Positions 42,901 to 53,804 of a stretch of DNA of 64,000 nt are shown here, one piece after another; position 1 is the stretch's first letter; each line of letters starts with the position of its first letter. The stretch is from Chaetoderma sp. LZ-2023a (Eukaryota; Mollusca; Caudofoveata; Chaetodermatida; Chaetodermatidae): positions 91,254,579 through 91,318,578 of the forward strand of contig CM067369.1 of NCBI GenBank assembly GCA_034401795.1. Reading direction: 5' to 3'. The translations under genes and the position numbers were made by a program. The notes below the pieces were generated by a model. It was not told the DNA's origin. It made no database searches and saw only the letters and a program-made list of their open reading frames with translations.

Positions 42901-44323
42901 TTACACCGGATAGAGGTTGAGGCATTCCGTACTGGAACAGACAAACCAAAACGATTAAGCCGCCTTACATTGGATGGTGTGGATGCTGAGCATATGCGTG
43001 AAAAGTTACGAGATTTAACCTTAAAGTATCAGCAGTTGCAGGCAGATTGTACCACACGCGAAGAAAAACAGAGAAATGTAGAGAGCAAGCATAAGGAGTT
43101 CACGGATAAGCATGATACACTGGTGAACTGGCTTGACACAACTGATAGTAAGCTTGGAAATGTAGATGATTATAGTGGCGGTCGACCATCTTCAGCAGCG
43201 ATAAACCAACAACTTGACACACTAAGATCATTAAACGCAGAGTGCGTGACTGGAAATGGAGAGTTGAATACGCTGCATAAACAAGAACAAGATCTGTTAC
43301 AGGCTCTTATGGAGCTTCATGCTGACCAGCATGTTGTTGATACCCTTATTGAGAGAGTACAAGATATTTCAGGCAAGCATGACTCACTTAGTCAAGAAGT
43401 CGTGCAGATGTCACAGACCTTACAGGCATCGCTTGTGAAGTCACAGGATGCTCAGGGCGCATTAGATGGTCTATCACATTGGCTAAAACATGCAGAGAAT
43501 GTTGTGGGTAATCAGAGGCCAGTGAGTTTACAGGCAGACATTCTTAGTGACCAGATACAAGAGGCTAAGGTTCTTGGTGCAGATATTCTTGGGCATGGAA
43601 CCAGCTTAGAATCCTTGGTTGACAAAGCCGATGAGCTGAGACGTAGTGGTGATGCATCATTATACACTCGAGTGGATGAGATGAGCACACGATACCAGGA
43701 AGTGAGCAAAGAACAAGCTAAGAGATCACGGGACCTGGATGAAATCAGCACTAAATTGACACAGTTTAATGATAATGCAGGTCAATCCCATGAATGGTTG
43801 ACGGCTAAAGTAAATGAATTACAATCTACTGATATGAATGCATTAAGTGACAATGAGTTTCAGATTCGCATTGATGAAGTGCATCAGTCTAAGCATCCAT
43901 ATCTGGAGAAGATCGAGACTGTACAGCGAATTGGAACAGAGCTCATTCAAGATGAGCGCACAGGCAATGTTGCTGCTGTTAAAGATAAAATGACTGGTAT
44001 ACAACGTAAGTGGGTGGATTTTGAGTCATTACTCACGGAGCGAGAAGGCGAAGCCTCTATGCGTGATCGACAAGGTAGTGAATTTTCAGTTACGAAGCGT
44101 GAGGTGCAAGAATGGTTAGGAAATATGGAGGGTAGAGTTGATTCTTTGCATCCTGTTGCAATTGACCTTGACATTATTGGTGATCAGATTGAGGAAATTA
44201 AGCCACTTCTAGGCCAGTATGATGGCTATGCACCAAAGATAGATGAATTTACAGAAGTAGGCAACGCGTATGATGCTCTGGTGAACATTGGACAACCTTT
44301 GGCACCTATCAGACGCTCAAACA
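42901..44323 (+). CDS. MACF1: Spectraplakin exon, first block of spectrin repeats (474 codons)
   Basis: The acceptor is GAATTGTATTTGCAG. The donor is AACA|GTAAGT, phase 0 in and phase 1 out. It encodes about four and a half spectrin repeats. Heptad-rich helices show the usual tryptophans (LVNWLDTTDSKL, LSHWLKHAENVV, SHEWLTAKVNEL, RKWVDFESLL, VQEWLGNMEGRV). The end, APIRRSN, leads to a Ser-rich linker, as after the first rod repeats of MACF1/dystonin. It is wholly coiled-coil-like, without catalytic motifs. Confidence 0.93.
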
Positions 44324-44354
44324 GTAAGTACTCCTAGTTATTAGGATGAAAATC

Positions 44355-44580
44355 AAACTACAGTACAGCACAGAAAGAAATTAACATGTTTTCCAAAGCA
44401 AAATAAAACACACAGTTGAATATTTTGACCATGATTTGATTGGAAGACACTTCCAATCCAATTATATTTAAAATACTCAACAGACCATTTCTTACATCAT
44501 GTTCAAAATTGTACTTTAGAACTAACATGTTTCTGTTGCTGTTTTGGAAACCTGTAAACTTATTTATGAGCTGTACTGCA
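44355..44580 (+). mobile_element. MITE family B copy
   Basis: GTACAGCACAGAAAGAAATT and TTATGAGCTGTAC ends; the inner hairpin with GATTGGAAGACACTTCCAAT has almost no loop. Confidence 0.8.
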
Positions 44581-44587
44581 CTCTCTA

Positions 44588-44905
44588 AAGACAATGGAGG
44601 AATCCAGTTTTAGTGATGCCCTGCCCATCTCTAGCTCAGCTCCACCTACATTTTGCCCGTGTTGGGATCTATCGATCCCAGAACTCCCTGACTATCAATT
44701 TCCAGAAAACTATACAGGTAAGCTGTTGAATATTTTGAAACTAATTTGACTGGGTGCAGTTGCTTAGTCCATCATCAATAATTCATACATGACTAACTTA
44801 GCCATGTCATTCATAAGGTAATTGTTTATGACGTCAGCCTACACATCACCTTGTTGATTATGACGTCATATGATTGACTGAGAAACTGGAATCTGCCATT
44901 TGCTG
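44588..44905 (+). mobile_element. MITE family A copy, right core arm lost
   Basis: CAATGGAGGAATCCAGTTTT start, CAG|GTAAGC at 44715-44723, left core arm only, TGACGTCA at 44829-44836 and 44861-44868, and the AAACTGGAATCTGCCATTTG end. A family D fragment lies beyond, at about 44960-45060. Confidence 0.75.
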
Positions 44906-45233
44906 CTTTTGGAGTGGGATATGGTGTGTATCTGCATGTGTGTTTGACATTTCTATGGTCATATTTTGTCGAGAAAATCAAAATAGTTTCTTATTGAATG
45001 CCAATTTGCAGGGCAAGAGACTTTTTTTACGAAAAATATTTAAAATGGTAAGTTAGCCACCAACAACTTTCAGTCAAATTGTTTTCAAAATATTCAGCAT
45101 ATCCAGATTTAAACCATGGCAAATGTAATCTGCAGAAATTCAGCAAGCAGACAGTTAAAACATCTGATAGCTATATCTTTTATTATCGTGGTTTTGTGTC
45201 TAAATCACTCATGCTTTAATTATCACCGAGCAG

Positions 45234-45389
45234 GAACTGGACGCAGCATGCTTGGTACGGTATCATCTGCTCGCCATCGATCACCATCACCGTCGCAAGT
45301 AACCTCATTGTCAGCACTAAGCCCTCTATCGAGTGAATCTAGCGGCATCAGCAGTCGAAAGAGCTCCGTCGATAACATCATAGTAGATG
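45234..45389 (+). CDS. MACF1: Spectraplakin exon, Ser/Pro-rich linker cassette (52 codons)
   Basis: The acceptor is ATCACCGAGCAG and the donor GATG|GTAAGT; it is phase 1 at both ends. It encodes a basic, Ser/Pro-rich segment (HRSPSPSQ, SALSPLSSESSG, SSRKSSVD) with several SP and RxxS sites, so phosphorylation is plausible. It is probably a flexible hinge between rod blocks. Because it is symmetric, it can be skipped without a frame change. It is less certain than the neighbouring exons because the composition is generic. Confidence 0.8.
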
Positions 45390-46080
45390 GTAAGTGAATA
45401 ACAGCTTCCAGTCGAATTAGTTTCAAAATATTCAACAGAATGTTTATTAAATTGTAAATTCAACAAAGACTATCAGCTATCTAGTGACTTAATTATAAAC
45501 ACTGCTATGCATTGCGGTTGTAATGTTTTCGTCCCATCCGTATTTATGTACGTTCTGAAAATCTTGTTTCCGCAACTCCTACATTTTGTGAGATGACTGT
45601 ATGTACCATGCTCCAAGATGTAGCTAATGAGAACAGTTTTTCATCGGCCTATTCTGCCTGTTCGTACATATGTAAATACATCTGTTCCTTCCCGAAAATC
45701 TTGTCACTGCATCTTCTAGAATTTGTGAGGAAATTGCATGAAACTCTATAGGAGTTATAGACATACTCAGATCTAATCATTTTAATCACGGGGAGTATTT
45801 AAATTATAACATGCTCAGCACTTTATCAGCTACTCTTCTCTACTGGCCCCAGCTTCCTAGTTCCGAGTCAGTGGATATGTTTAGTTTTGAGTATTTATCT
45901 ACATCATGGTGTTTCTAGTTAAATCTTTTATGTGAATAAAGTGTTATTTTGATGTCATTGTTCTTGACATCATCAAATCAAACCGTATTCATTCGCCCAT
46001 CGGTCATTTGTCTGTTCATTTCGATTCATTGCCTGACCATAGCTTGAGTGCCAGCATAGATCTGTATGTACTGATAATGT
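45390..46080 (+). other. Intron with a core-hairpin fragment and a small duplication
   Basis: 45405-45440 is a right core arm (CAGTCGAATTAGTTTCAAAA). 45500-45610 and 45625-45740 are diverged direct copies sharing GTACRTWYKTAAATAC-like and GAAAATCTTG pieces. Confidence 0.5.
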
Positions 46081-46084
46081 AGTA

Positions 46085-46440
46085 ATCATGTTTTAGCTAT
46101 TCCCCGCCCATCTCTGGCTAAGCTTGACCCACACTTCGCCGTGTTGGGATTGATTGATCCCTGAACTCCTTGAATATCAATTTTCAGAAGACTACATGTT
46201 AGCTGTTGTATGGCAGCTACAGCGCCCAGTCAAATTAGTTTCAAAATATTCAATAGAATGTTTATTAAATGATAGACATACAATTCGTACAACAACACCT
46301 AGTCTATCATCAGTTAAGTGTTTGGCATTCGTGATGAGACTAAAATATCTACATCATTCATGACATCATTGATTATTATGTCATCCTACGCGTAACATAG
46401 TTGATTATGACATCATATGAGTGATGGATAAACTGGAAAG
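46085..46440 (+). mobile_element. MITE family A copy
   Basis: CATGTTTTAGCTATTCCCCG start; a short core; GTTGATTATGACATCATATG near the right end. It stops about 70 bp before the next acceptor. Confidence 0.75.
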
Positions 46441-46508
46441 TTTAGCATTATGAAGATGTTATCTATACATGTACAACAAAAGTGATGCTGCTGTCTCATT
46501 TCTTGCAG

Positions 46509-46738
46509 ACTTGACAGAAACACAGCGGGTTCTACTTGATGCAACGCAGAGATATGAGATAATCGGAGAGCGTCTTTCAGATAGACAACAAGAGCTGAAG
46601 ACAACATTGAGTTTAGTGAAATCCTACCTTCAAGATGTACAAGACATTCATTCATGGCTTGATCTGAAAGAATCTGAGATAGATAGATCGGTTCCTACTA
46701 CATATAAAGAGGCTCATCGCGCTTTAAAACACCACGAG
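46509..46738 (+). CDS. MACF1: Spectraplakin exon, spectrin repeat (77 codons)
   Basis: The acceptor is CTCATTTCTTGCAG and the donor GAG|GTATGC, phase 1 in and phase 0 out. The protein reads DLTETQRVLLDATQRYEIIG and on, with VQDIHSWLDLKESEID carrying the conserved Trp. This is the first and second helix of a rod repeat. Confidence 0.92.
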
Positions 46739-47245
46739 GTATGCTAGAACGTTTACCCAATATGGGAATAATAGATTAACTGAATGAATTCGGATTTCTG
46801 GTTATTATTTATACACTAAAATATTTCAAAGTAACTACGTTTTCCTAAAATAGCATGTCCTTATAGTCGATTGTAAAGAATTTATTTTGCAATGTTTGAA
46901 ATTGACAAAAATTAGTTTTAGTGTGAATCAGTTCTGCACACTGTACTACCCTTATTTTTACCAGCAACGTCTTCTTTGAGTAGGATCTTATATACACAGA
47001 TCTACTTACAATTTCTCTGTTTTGATAGTATAAATCTCATACTTTCGACGTTTATCTCAAGATGAAGCTGTGTGTGTATTGAAACTAGGTATCATACTGG
47101 GTTTCTCTTACGAAAGAGGAGACATGGGGAGAAGGCTATACAGCTGATTGCGGGTCAGCTTTTATTACCTAGTTGGCTGGTGTTTATAATATTTTTGAAC
47201 ATGCATATGCTTTGTGTCTATAGCATAATATTTCTGTTTCTGCAG
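46739..47245 (+). other. Intron, no feature seen
   Basis: Short intron without recognisable repeats, ending in TTTCTGTTTCTGCAG. Confidence 0.6.
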
Positions 47246-47375
47246 TCTTTCCACAAGGAGCTGCTGAGTAAAGAAAGCTTGATTGATGACATAAAACAGA
47301 AAGCACATGAGCTGGTGAAGAATCGTGATAATGTGCCTGGCAAAGAAGATCTTCAAGATAACCTCGCTAATCTAG
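47246..47375 (+). CDS. MACF1: Spectraplakin exon, spectrin repeat (43 codons)
   Basis: The acceptor is TTTCTGTTTCTGCAG and the donor CTAG|GTAATC, phase 0 in and phase 1 out. SFHKELLSKESLIDDIKQKA, then HELVKNRDNVPGKEDLQDNL, is the third-to-first helix junction typical of spectrin repeats. Confidence 0.9.
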
Positions 47376-47934
47376 GTAATCCAGTAGTACTTTATATATT
47401 GCCTTGCTCACATTAATATTATCCATCCCTCATTCTAAATATACATATATAGTTTGTGTGTTTTGTGGGTGTGTCTATCCAGTGGATTTTCACCAAACTA
47501 GTCCTATTTTGTGTCCCAAGAAACTATTGATTTTGAGGTGTGTTTCGTTTCTGGATAATAACTCAGTTTGTACTGAATGGATATTCATACTCGGGCTGTG
47601 AATTCCCTTTGTGGTCCGAATAAAACTTATTGATGATTGGGTCCAAATGTCAAAGTTATAGTGACCAAATTATCGTGAATTTGCCGATGATAACTTAAGT
47701 TCTACCAGGTGATATTGTGGTCAAAGCCAATTACGGAAATTACATTGTGTTTTCTGGTGATAACACGTTATACTAATGGATCTTCAACAAATTTATACCA
47801 CATCCAGATCCCTTTTGGAATCAGAAGCCTATTTCTTTTGGTGCCAAATGGTCAAACTAGGTCATGGTGATAACGACCCATATTTCGGCCGTCTGTTGTT
47901 TTTGCTTTGTTTTCAGAACCTCAAGGCCATGGTG
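47376..47934 (+). repeat. Intron with GTCA/GTGACC-bearing diverged repeats
   Basis: Loosely repeated units contain GGTCAAANTNGGTCATGGTGA and TGATAACAC-like pieces, a more decayed cousin of the family F style. No gene. Confidence 0.45.
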
Positions 47935-48262
47935 ACCCAATGGACCTTTCCAGTTTTAGCTATTCCTCACCCATCTCTAGTTAATCTCCACCCACACCTC
48001 GCCCATGTTGGGATCGACTAATTTGACTGGGTGCTGTTGCTGCCTATGCAACAACAGCGTCCAGTCAAATTAGTTTCAAAATATTCAACAACATGTTTAT
48101 TAAATAGCAAAGACATACAATTCGTGCAACGTGTCAGACTATTAAGTGTTCAAGACGGACTAAATCGAGCCATTCATGGCGTCATGATTATGACGTCATC
48201 CTAGACATCACGTAGTTGATTATGACATTATATGATGGATGGATAAACTGGAAAGGTGAATT
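47935..48262 (+). mobile_element. MITE family A copy
   Basis: CCAATGGACCTTTCCAGTTT start; compact core hairpin at 48020-48090; TGACGTCA at 48191-48198. Confidence 0.8.
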
Positions 48263-48368
48263 GTGAGAAGTGGCTATTAGAAAACTGGTTATGCGGAGAT
48301 GTGGTAGAGGCATAAATCATTGATCTTTCCTCGTCATCTGTATTATTACTATGGGTATTATTTTGTAG

Positions 48369-48568
48369 AGGAAAAGTGGACAGGGTTGCGTGTAGCATCA
48401 CAGCAGAAACGTCAACATCTCGTTGAAATGGTTGCTGATTTACGCGACTTTAAAGAGAGTCACCATCAGCTGAACACATGGCTCACCCAGAAAGATAAAA
48501 TGATGGCTGTACTCGGGCCACTAGCCACTGACCAGGGCATGATTGAAACACAACTTCAACAAGTACAG
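48369..48568 (+). CDS. MACF1: Spectraplakin exon, spectrin repeat (67 codons)
   Basis: The acceptor is GTATTATTTTGTAG and the donor CAG|GTAAGT, phase 1 in and phase 0 out. EEKWTGLRVASQQKRQHLVE, then HHQLNTWLTQKDKMM, has the two tryptophans expected in helices A and C. Confidence 0.92.
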
Positions 48569-48740
48569 GTAAGTTATTGCAGATTTCTATTTCTATTTCA
48601 TACGTAAGTCTTGAACTACGTTACGCAGTCATCGATAAGCAGCACGTTAAGATGTAGCAAGACATGCAATCAGTATAGAGTCTCAGTGTAAGAGTGATGT
48701 CTTAGTGTATGTCTTTAGAAGTGCAAGATGTGTGGCATTA

Positions 48741-48943
48741 AACCCTTTGACCCTAACAGTGACAAATCCCTGAAAATGTATATTATTTACACTATAAAGA
48801 GTATTCTGTTGGATATTTTGAAAGTAATTTGACTGGAAGTAAAGCAGCAACGGCTTCCAGTCAAATTAATTAAAAAATATTCAAGTTTTCCTGCTTCTGC
48901 CTTGAAAATAAGATAAGGGGAATTTATCAATGAAAGGGTTAAC
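48741..48943 (+). mobile_element. MITE family C copy (TTAA-type)
   Basis: TTAAACCCTTTGACCCTAAC to TATCAATGAAAGGGTTAA, with the shared core hairpin inside. Confidence 0.8.
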
Positions 48944-49180
48944 ACTCTACTAGTCAAGATCAGTCAAGAAAATCTAAATTTCTAATAAGTCAATGTACAT
49001 TTGCAGGCCAAGAGAAAACTATTCTGAAAATTTCCACTGTAATCACTGGCTCAATTATCAAGCCATTCATTCCCATTTACACTTTTAGAAAATGGCTTTA
49101 AAAATATAAATGGACATTTCTCAGCACCACTACAGAGGATATTTTTTTGCCAAATTGACCATTAAATTACTAAGGGTCAT
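48938..49180 (+). mobile_element. MITE family D copy adjoining family C
   Basis: TTAACACTCTACTAGTCAAG to TTGACCATTAAATTACTAAG. It shares the TTAA with the family C copy before it. Confidence 0.75.
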
Positions 49181-49257
49181 GCCAGACAGAAGTAATGTCT
49201 GCAGTGCCGTTGAGGAATGTAGCCCAACAAAGAATATTTTTGAAAAATTAATGTTGG

Positions 49258-49650
49258 AACGGTAATGCAGGAATCTAGTTTTAGCTTTGCCCCACCCATC
49301 TTTAGCTAAGCTCCACCCACACTGCTGTGTCGGTCGATCCCTGAGCTTCATGGCTATCAATTTTCAGAAAACTATTCAGGTAAGCTGTTGAATATTTTGA
49401 AACTAATTTGACTGGGTTCTAGGCAGCAATAGCCCCCCATCAAATTAGTTTCAAAATATTCAACAGCATGTTTATTAAATAGTAAAGATATACAATTCAT
49501 ACAACAAGGTGTATTGAGTCATCTATTAAGCATTCGTGACGAACTTAGCTAAGTCATTCATAAGATAATTGATTATGACATCATCCTACACGTCAGGTAG
49601 TTGATTATGACGTCATATGATTGATGGAGAAACTAGAATCCTCCATTGAG
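49258..49650 (+). mobile_element. MITE family A copy
   Basis: TAATGCAGGAATCTAGTTTT start, CAG|GTAAGC at 49377-49385, core hairpin, TGACGTCA at 49608-49615, end CTAGAATCCTCCATTG. Confidence 0.8.
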
Positions 49651-49849
49651 CCAGTGTTTCTAATGATGTGATTTCTTACATATGCTTCTCTTGGCTTACA
49701 AATAGACATTTCCTATGAGAGAATGGGTATTCTTGATCTCATTTTGTCTGGCTACAATAATTGTTATGTTTGGAGATAAATATAAATAATTTATTTATTA
49801 TTATGTGATGCAGTGAATTTATGAGTTTATGTTCTACTTTTCTTGGTAG

Positions 49850-50005
49850 GTCTTACAGGAAGAGTCAACTAGTCAGGAACCACTTTATGAGCAATTCTTA
49901 CAATCTGGTAATGCTATCTTAGAAAAATGTTCCCCAGAATCGAGTCACTCATCGTCTATCAGCAACAAAATGGATACTATCAGCAAGTCCTGGGATAGAT
50001 TTCAG
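49850..50005 (+). CDS. MACF1: Spectraplakin exon, spectrin repeat (52 codons)
   Basis: The acceptor is TTTTCTTGGTAG and the donor CAG|GTGAAA; both ends are phase 0. VLQEESTSQEPLYEQFLQSG, then SISNKMDTISKSWDRFQ; the final SWDRFQ continues as SRLKERED in the next exon, the classic end of a spectrin helix A. It is an easily missed exon, since its frame is short and has no start codon near its 5' end. Confidence 0.9.
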
Positions 50006-50107
50006 GTGAAATATGACTTCATCACATAACCAGTGTTCGCATCACTTATGAAAATCATTTAATGTTTTTGGAACCTGAGAATTTTGTCCACTATACTGTT
50101 AAAATTT

Positions 50108-50969
50108 GACTAAAGAACGCAGTTTTTTGGTCAAATTACATGTTCTATGAAGGGGGTTGCATCCTATAATCGAGAACAGTCCTTGAGCACATTTTTGGGT
50201 CAAAATCTTTCTTTAAAAAGTCAAAGATTATCCCACGGAAATTGAACTAAATGTTACGGTAGACAATTCGCGCTGCCTGATGACTATGTTTAATGTATAC
50301 TCCAAAAACACCAAGCGGAAGTGAAATTATGAAATTGGGGCACCTAAATATTGCTTATTCTTTAATAAATATCACTTATTACATCAAAATTAATCCAGAA
50401 TTTGACATAAAATGGCGTCAAGAAAAGATACATGTATAAATCACGTGATTCGCCTCCAATCACAAAAGATCTTTATTCTAATTAGAGCGAGTACTCGGAT
50501 CTAAATATTCTGGACTCAGAAATTGCTATATATCATCATTGCGCGTTAGAAACTGAATGTTCCCGTACCCGTTTGATAACCGACTCCCGTTAGCGCATAA
50601 GATCCCACAGCTCCTCCAAGCGCAAAAGAGCCATCTTACCAAATTCCTAATGTCACGTGATTTCTATATTTTCAATGCGACATTTTATGCCAAAATTAGA
50701 TTGATTTTAATGTAATAAATGATCTTTATTGAATATATGCAATATTTAGGCAGTCTTATTTAATAATTTCTCTTCCACCATAATATTTTTTAGGCAATGC
50801 ATTAAACATAGTGTTGAGTGATGGTAATTTTTTATACCGATTTTCGATTTTTTTAAAGGTACGTTTTTCTAAGTTTAACAGCGTCTTATACTTGAATACA
50901 AGAGTTTTTTGGGTGGATTTTGTTCAAATTTGGGACAGCGTCCTATATTCAAGGGTGGCCTTTAGTCGA
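50108..50969 (+). mobile_element. Long-inverted-repeat element (family J, ~860 bp)
   Basis: The inner arms are clear: CACCTAAATATTGC...CATAAAATGG...AAATCACGTGATT near 50340-50456 pairs with AATGTCACGTGATTT...CATTTTATG...GCAATATTTAGG near 50648-50755. Pairing extends outward through CTATGTTTAATG (50285) and CATTAAACATAG (50798). The proposed ends are TGACTAAAG and CTTTAGTCG. No coding capacity. Confidence 0.7.
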
Positions 50970-50984
50970 GAAGTGACATTAAAT

Positions 50985-51325
50985 AACACTTTAATAGTTA
51001 TATCAGCCAAAGTCGGCTTCTGTAGTCATCTTGAGAAGTGTCCATTTGCAGACCAAGAGAAGACTATTTTTGAAAATTTACCATTGGAATGACTGGCTCG
51101 ATAATCGAGCCAGTCATTCTATTGATAAATTTTCAAAAATAGTCTTCTTGGTCTGCAAATGGGCATTTTCTATAAGAAACTTGAAATTTTGTGGACCAAA
51201 TTCGGGGATTAAAAAGTTAACGAGGCATCTGTTGTAAATATAGAATTCTCTTTGTTTGCAAACGAACATTTTATGAGAAATTTGAAATTTTCTTTAACAT
51301 ATTTGAGGGTTAAAGTGTTAAGCTA
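50985..51325 (+). mobile_element. MITE family D copy plus a half copy
   Basis: 50985-51220 is a full palindrome (ACTTTAATAGTTATATCAGC to GGGATTAAAAAGTTAA). 51241-51325 repeats only the right arm and end. Between them is a 41-bp segment also found before the 57695 exon. Confidence 0.75.
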
Positions 51326-51339
51326 GGAAATGATGTGCA

Positions 51340-52300
51340 GCAGGGCTGTATATTCACATTTATCCCACCATCATGCTGTTTGCTACCTGTACATTGTGTG
51401 TGAGTAAGTGAGTGTACTACATTGTGCGTGGTAGCAATGAGATCCAAATGTCAAAGGTCAATGTGACCTTGGTACAAAACACAGTTTTTTCAATGTTAAC
51501 CATTTGTGTTTAGAGCAAATCTTCTCAGCTTATATTTCAGAATTGGTTGACCATATTGGTACTAAGCTTGGATACATGTTTGACTATTCTGTCAAGAACC
51601 AACATGATGATACTAAACTCACAAGGTCAAGGTCACTGCTGTCTGATGCTTATTGGGACGACACATTTAATTCCAACAAGTTCTTGTGCAACAAATATTC
51701 CAGCCCAAAATTTCTGGTTTCTGGCCAAGTTTATGTATTTTGTGCCTAAATTTGTGCATTTTAGACCAGATTTTCACATTTTGGGTAGTATTGTTAACTG
51801 CATGAGATTTAGGACCTCGGGTGTGAGAGCATGAGACGGGGACTAATTGTATGTATCTTTGGTTGTAAGGGCACTATCTCAATGTCACAATGACATTGGT
51901 ACAAAAATCATTTGGTTATCCATTATTCAGGCCTTGTGTGTCCAACTATTATGAACATTTTTTTTGCATTTGGGAAGCGGCATGGGCCTCTTAATTTTCA
52001 AGGCAGCTGCCATGGTCATAATGACCTTAGTACCCAAGTCATTGTGATCTACCGTACTTCAAGTTTCTAGAGACAGATTATTAGGAAATTTTATAAGCAT
52101 TTTGTCCGTGAGATAAAAGGTTGTTTTAACTTACTATTCATGATCAAAGTGATGCTACTCTTGCGACAACATTCAACATTACCATCATGTTTTTGTTAAA
52201 TCTTCATTGTAGCATATTGCAGTGAAAATTTGCATCCCTACCTATCCTAGCCGATGACCTTGACCTTTGATTTGATGCTTATGTGGAATAAGGTGGGAAG
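51340..52300 (+). repeat. Tandem repeats, family F second tract
   Basis: Units carry CTTATATTTCAGAATTGG, ACTAAGCTTGGATACATG and AACATGATGA as in the 33-kb tract. AGGTCAATGTGACCT lies at 51455-51469. The tract is more decayed beyond 51700. Confidence 0.7.
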
Positions 52301-52331
52301 TAGAGACATTTACTTCTATTTACTTTTATAG

Positions 52332-52568
52332 TTAACTCTTTAACACTCAAGTCGGCCAAAATTATCTTCTGCAATAGGCTTGAGAAATGCCCATTTGAAA
52401 ACCAAGATTATTTATGAAAATTTATCACTGGAATGACTGGCTGGATAACCGAGCCAGTCATTCGGTGGTAAATTTTCAAAAATAGTCTTCTCTTGGCCTG
52501 CAAATTGACATTTTCTTTGAGAAAATTGAAATTTTCTGATAACAAATTTGAGGGTTAAAGAGTTAAGC
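52332..52568 (+). mobile_element. MITE family D copy
   Basis: TTAACTCTTTAACACTCAAG to TTGAGGGTTAAAGAGTTAA. Complete ends inside TTAA. Confidence 0.87.
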
Positions 52569-52664
52569 CTATTGAAAAGTGAAAACATCAATTACCAAGG
52601 CAATCAGTTAAATATATTAAAATTTTGTTTTTCTCAATGGAAACTGTGTTTTGATTAAATTCAG

Positions 52665-52841
52665 AGTCGTCTGAAAGAAAGAGAAGACAGCTTGCACGCG
52701 ATGGAAGGTCTGAGCACTGTCTACACACAGCTGTTGGAAGAGATTTCTGATTGGATGTCAGGTGTGAATGACAAGCTAAGCAACCAATCAGCAGCCACGT
52801 CTAGCCCGGATGAACTTCAGGAACAACTTGCCGATATTACA
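52665..52841 (+). CDS. MACF1: Spectraplakin exon, spectrin repeat (59 codons)
   Basis: The acceptor is TGATTAAATTCAG and the donor ACA|GTATGT; both ends are phase 0. SRLKEREDSLHAMEGLSTVY, then LLEEISDWMSGVNDKL with the conserved Trp, ending in DELQEQLADIT. Confidence 0.92.
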
Positions 52842-52967
52842 GTATGTTTAGAAATTTGCTTCATAGTGTTGTCATATGATAGCTTTAGTCAGCTTAAGTG
52901 TCTTCTCTTACTGACATGGTGTAGTTATAAATATTTATCAGTATTCAGCATCAACTCCCGTCAAGGT

Positions 52968-53085
52968 GTAGAGAATATTTTTGAAAATTTGCCACTGGAA
53001 TTACTGGCTCAATAACTGAGCCAGTCATTCCAGTGGTAAGATTTTTGAAAATAGTCTTCTCTTGGCCTGTAAATGGACATTAATG
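52968..53085 (+). mobile_element. MITE family D copy, inner part
   Basis: The central palindrome TTACTGGCTCAATAACTGAG with both AAAATAGTCTTCTC-type arms; the ends are lost. Confidence 0.7.
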
Positions 53086-53284
53086 AACAAAAGTCCAATC
53101 CAATCATGACCATTTATGGACTAATTCGTTGTTCGATACAACATTTATGCATCCTTGCATCAGTGAATTCAAAATAGTAAAAGTAAGCAAGCCGCAGTCA
53201 TAAATAAAAGTATATCAACCAGATGGGTTTCATGCATTGCTACCACATGTGTGGTTATAGATGGGACTTTGGCCGTGTTCTCAA

Positions 53285-53392
53285 TGCTGACTATCACCAC
53301 CATGAGAACCACCACCACCACCACACCACCACCATAATGATTATGTGTAATAATAATAATAATATAATAATAATAATAATAATAATAATTAT
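53285..53392 (+). repeat. (CCA)n and (AAT)n microsatellites
   Basis: CACCACC units, then about a dozen AAT/TAA units ending 12 bp before the next exon. Confidence 0.9.
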
Positions 53393-53404
53393 GTTTTGCA
53401 TCAG

Positions 53405-53567
53405 AATTTGGAGCGCGATGCGGAAGAGAAACGAGGCATAATTACAAAAGCTGGTGAAGTGTGCAAAGCTTTGTGTGATAAAACTAAAGACGCGACTACA
53501 AAGAATGAACTGCGTAACAAGCTATCCAGTATAGAGAAAGGCTATGCTGATGTCATGAAGAATATTG
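53405..53567 (+). CDS. MACF1: Spectraplakin exon, spectrin repeat (54 codons)
   Basis: The acceptor is TATGTTTTGCATCAG and the donor ATTG|GTATGT, phase 0 in and phase 1 out. NLERDAEEKRGIITKAGEVC, then LRNKLSSIEKGYADVMKNIG. The polypyrimidine tract is weak because the microsatellite abuts it. Confidence 0.88.
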
Positions 53568-53699
53568 GTATGTTGTTAATGATATTATGCTTGTGATTTG
53601 TAATGTTTATTACAGTCCTACTTGTGAATTTTGGGGCATGGTGAATGAAATTCTGACACGAAGATTACTTTTGGAGAAATTGAAGTCGTATGGCAATTT

Positions 53700-53804
53700 A
53701 ACAAATTAACTATGGCCAAAAATGGCTTCTGTAGTGGTCTCGAGGAATGACGATTTGCAGGGCACGAGATTATTTTTGAAAATTTACCACTGGAATGACG
53801 GCCT
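53700..53804 (+). mobile_element. MITE family D copy, left part
   Basis: TTAACTATGGCCAAAAATGG, TGGTCTCGAGGAATGACGAT, then GAATGACGGCCTC, where the copy breaks off. Confidence 0.6.

Noticed and set aside
47072-47245. 5' extension of the 47246 exon (a 114-codon open frame starts at 47072)
   Set aside because: The upstream part is hydrophobic and unlike a spectrin helix, and a good acceptor (TTTCTGTTTCTGCAG) lies at 47231-47245.
53223-53441. His/Ile-rich 72-codon frame
   Set aside because: It is a reading of the CCA and AAT microsatellites.
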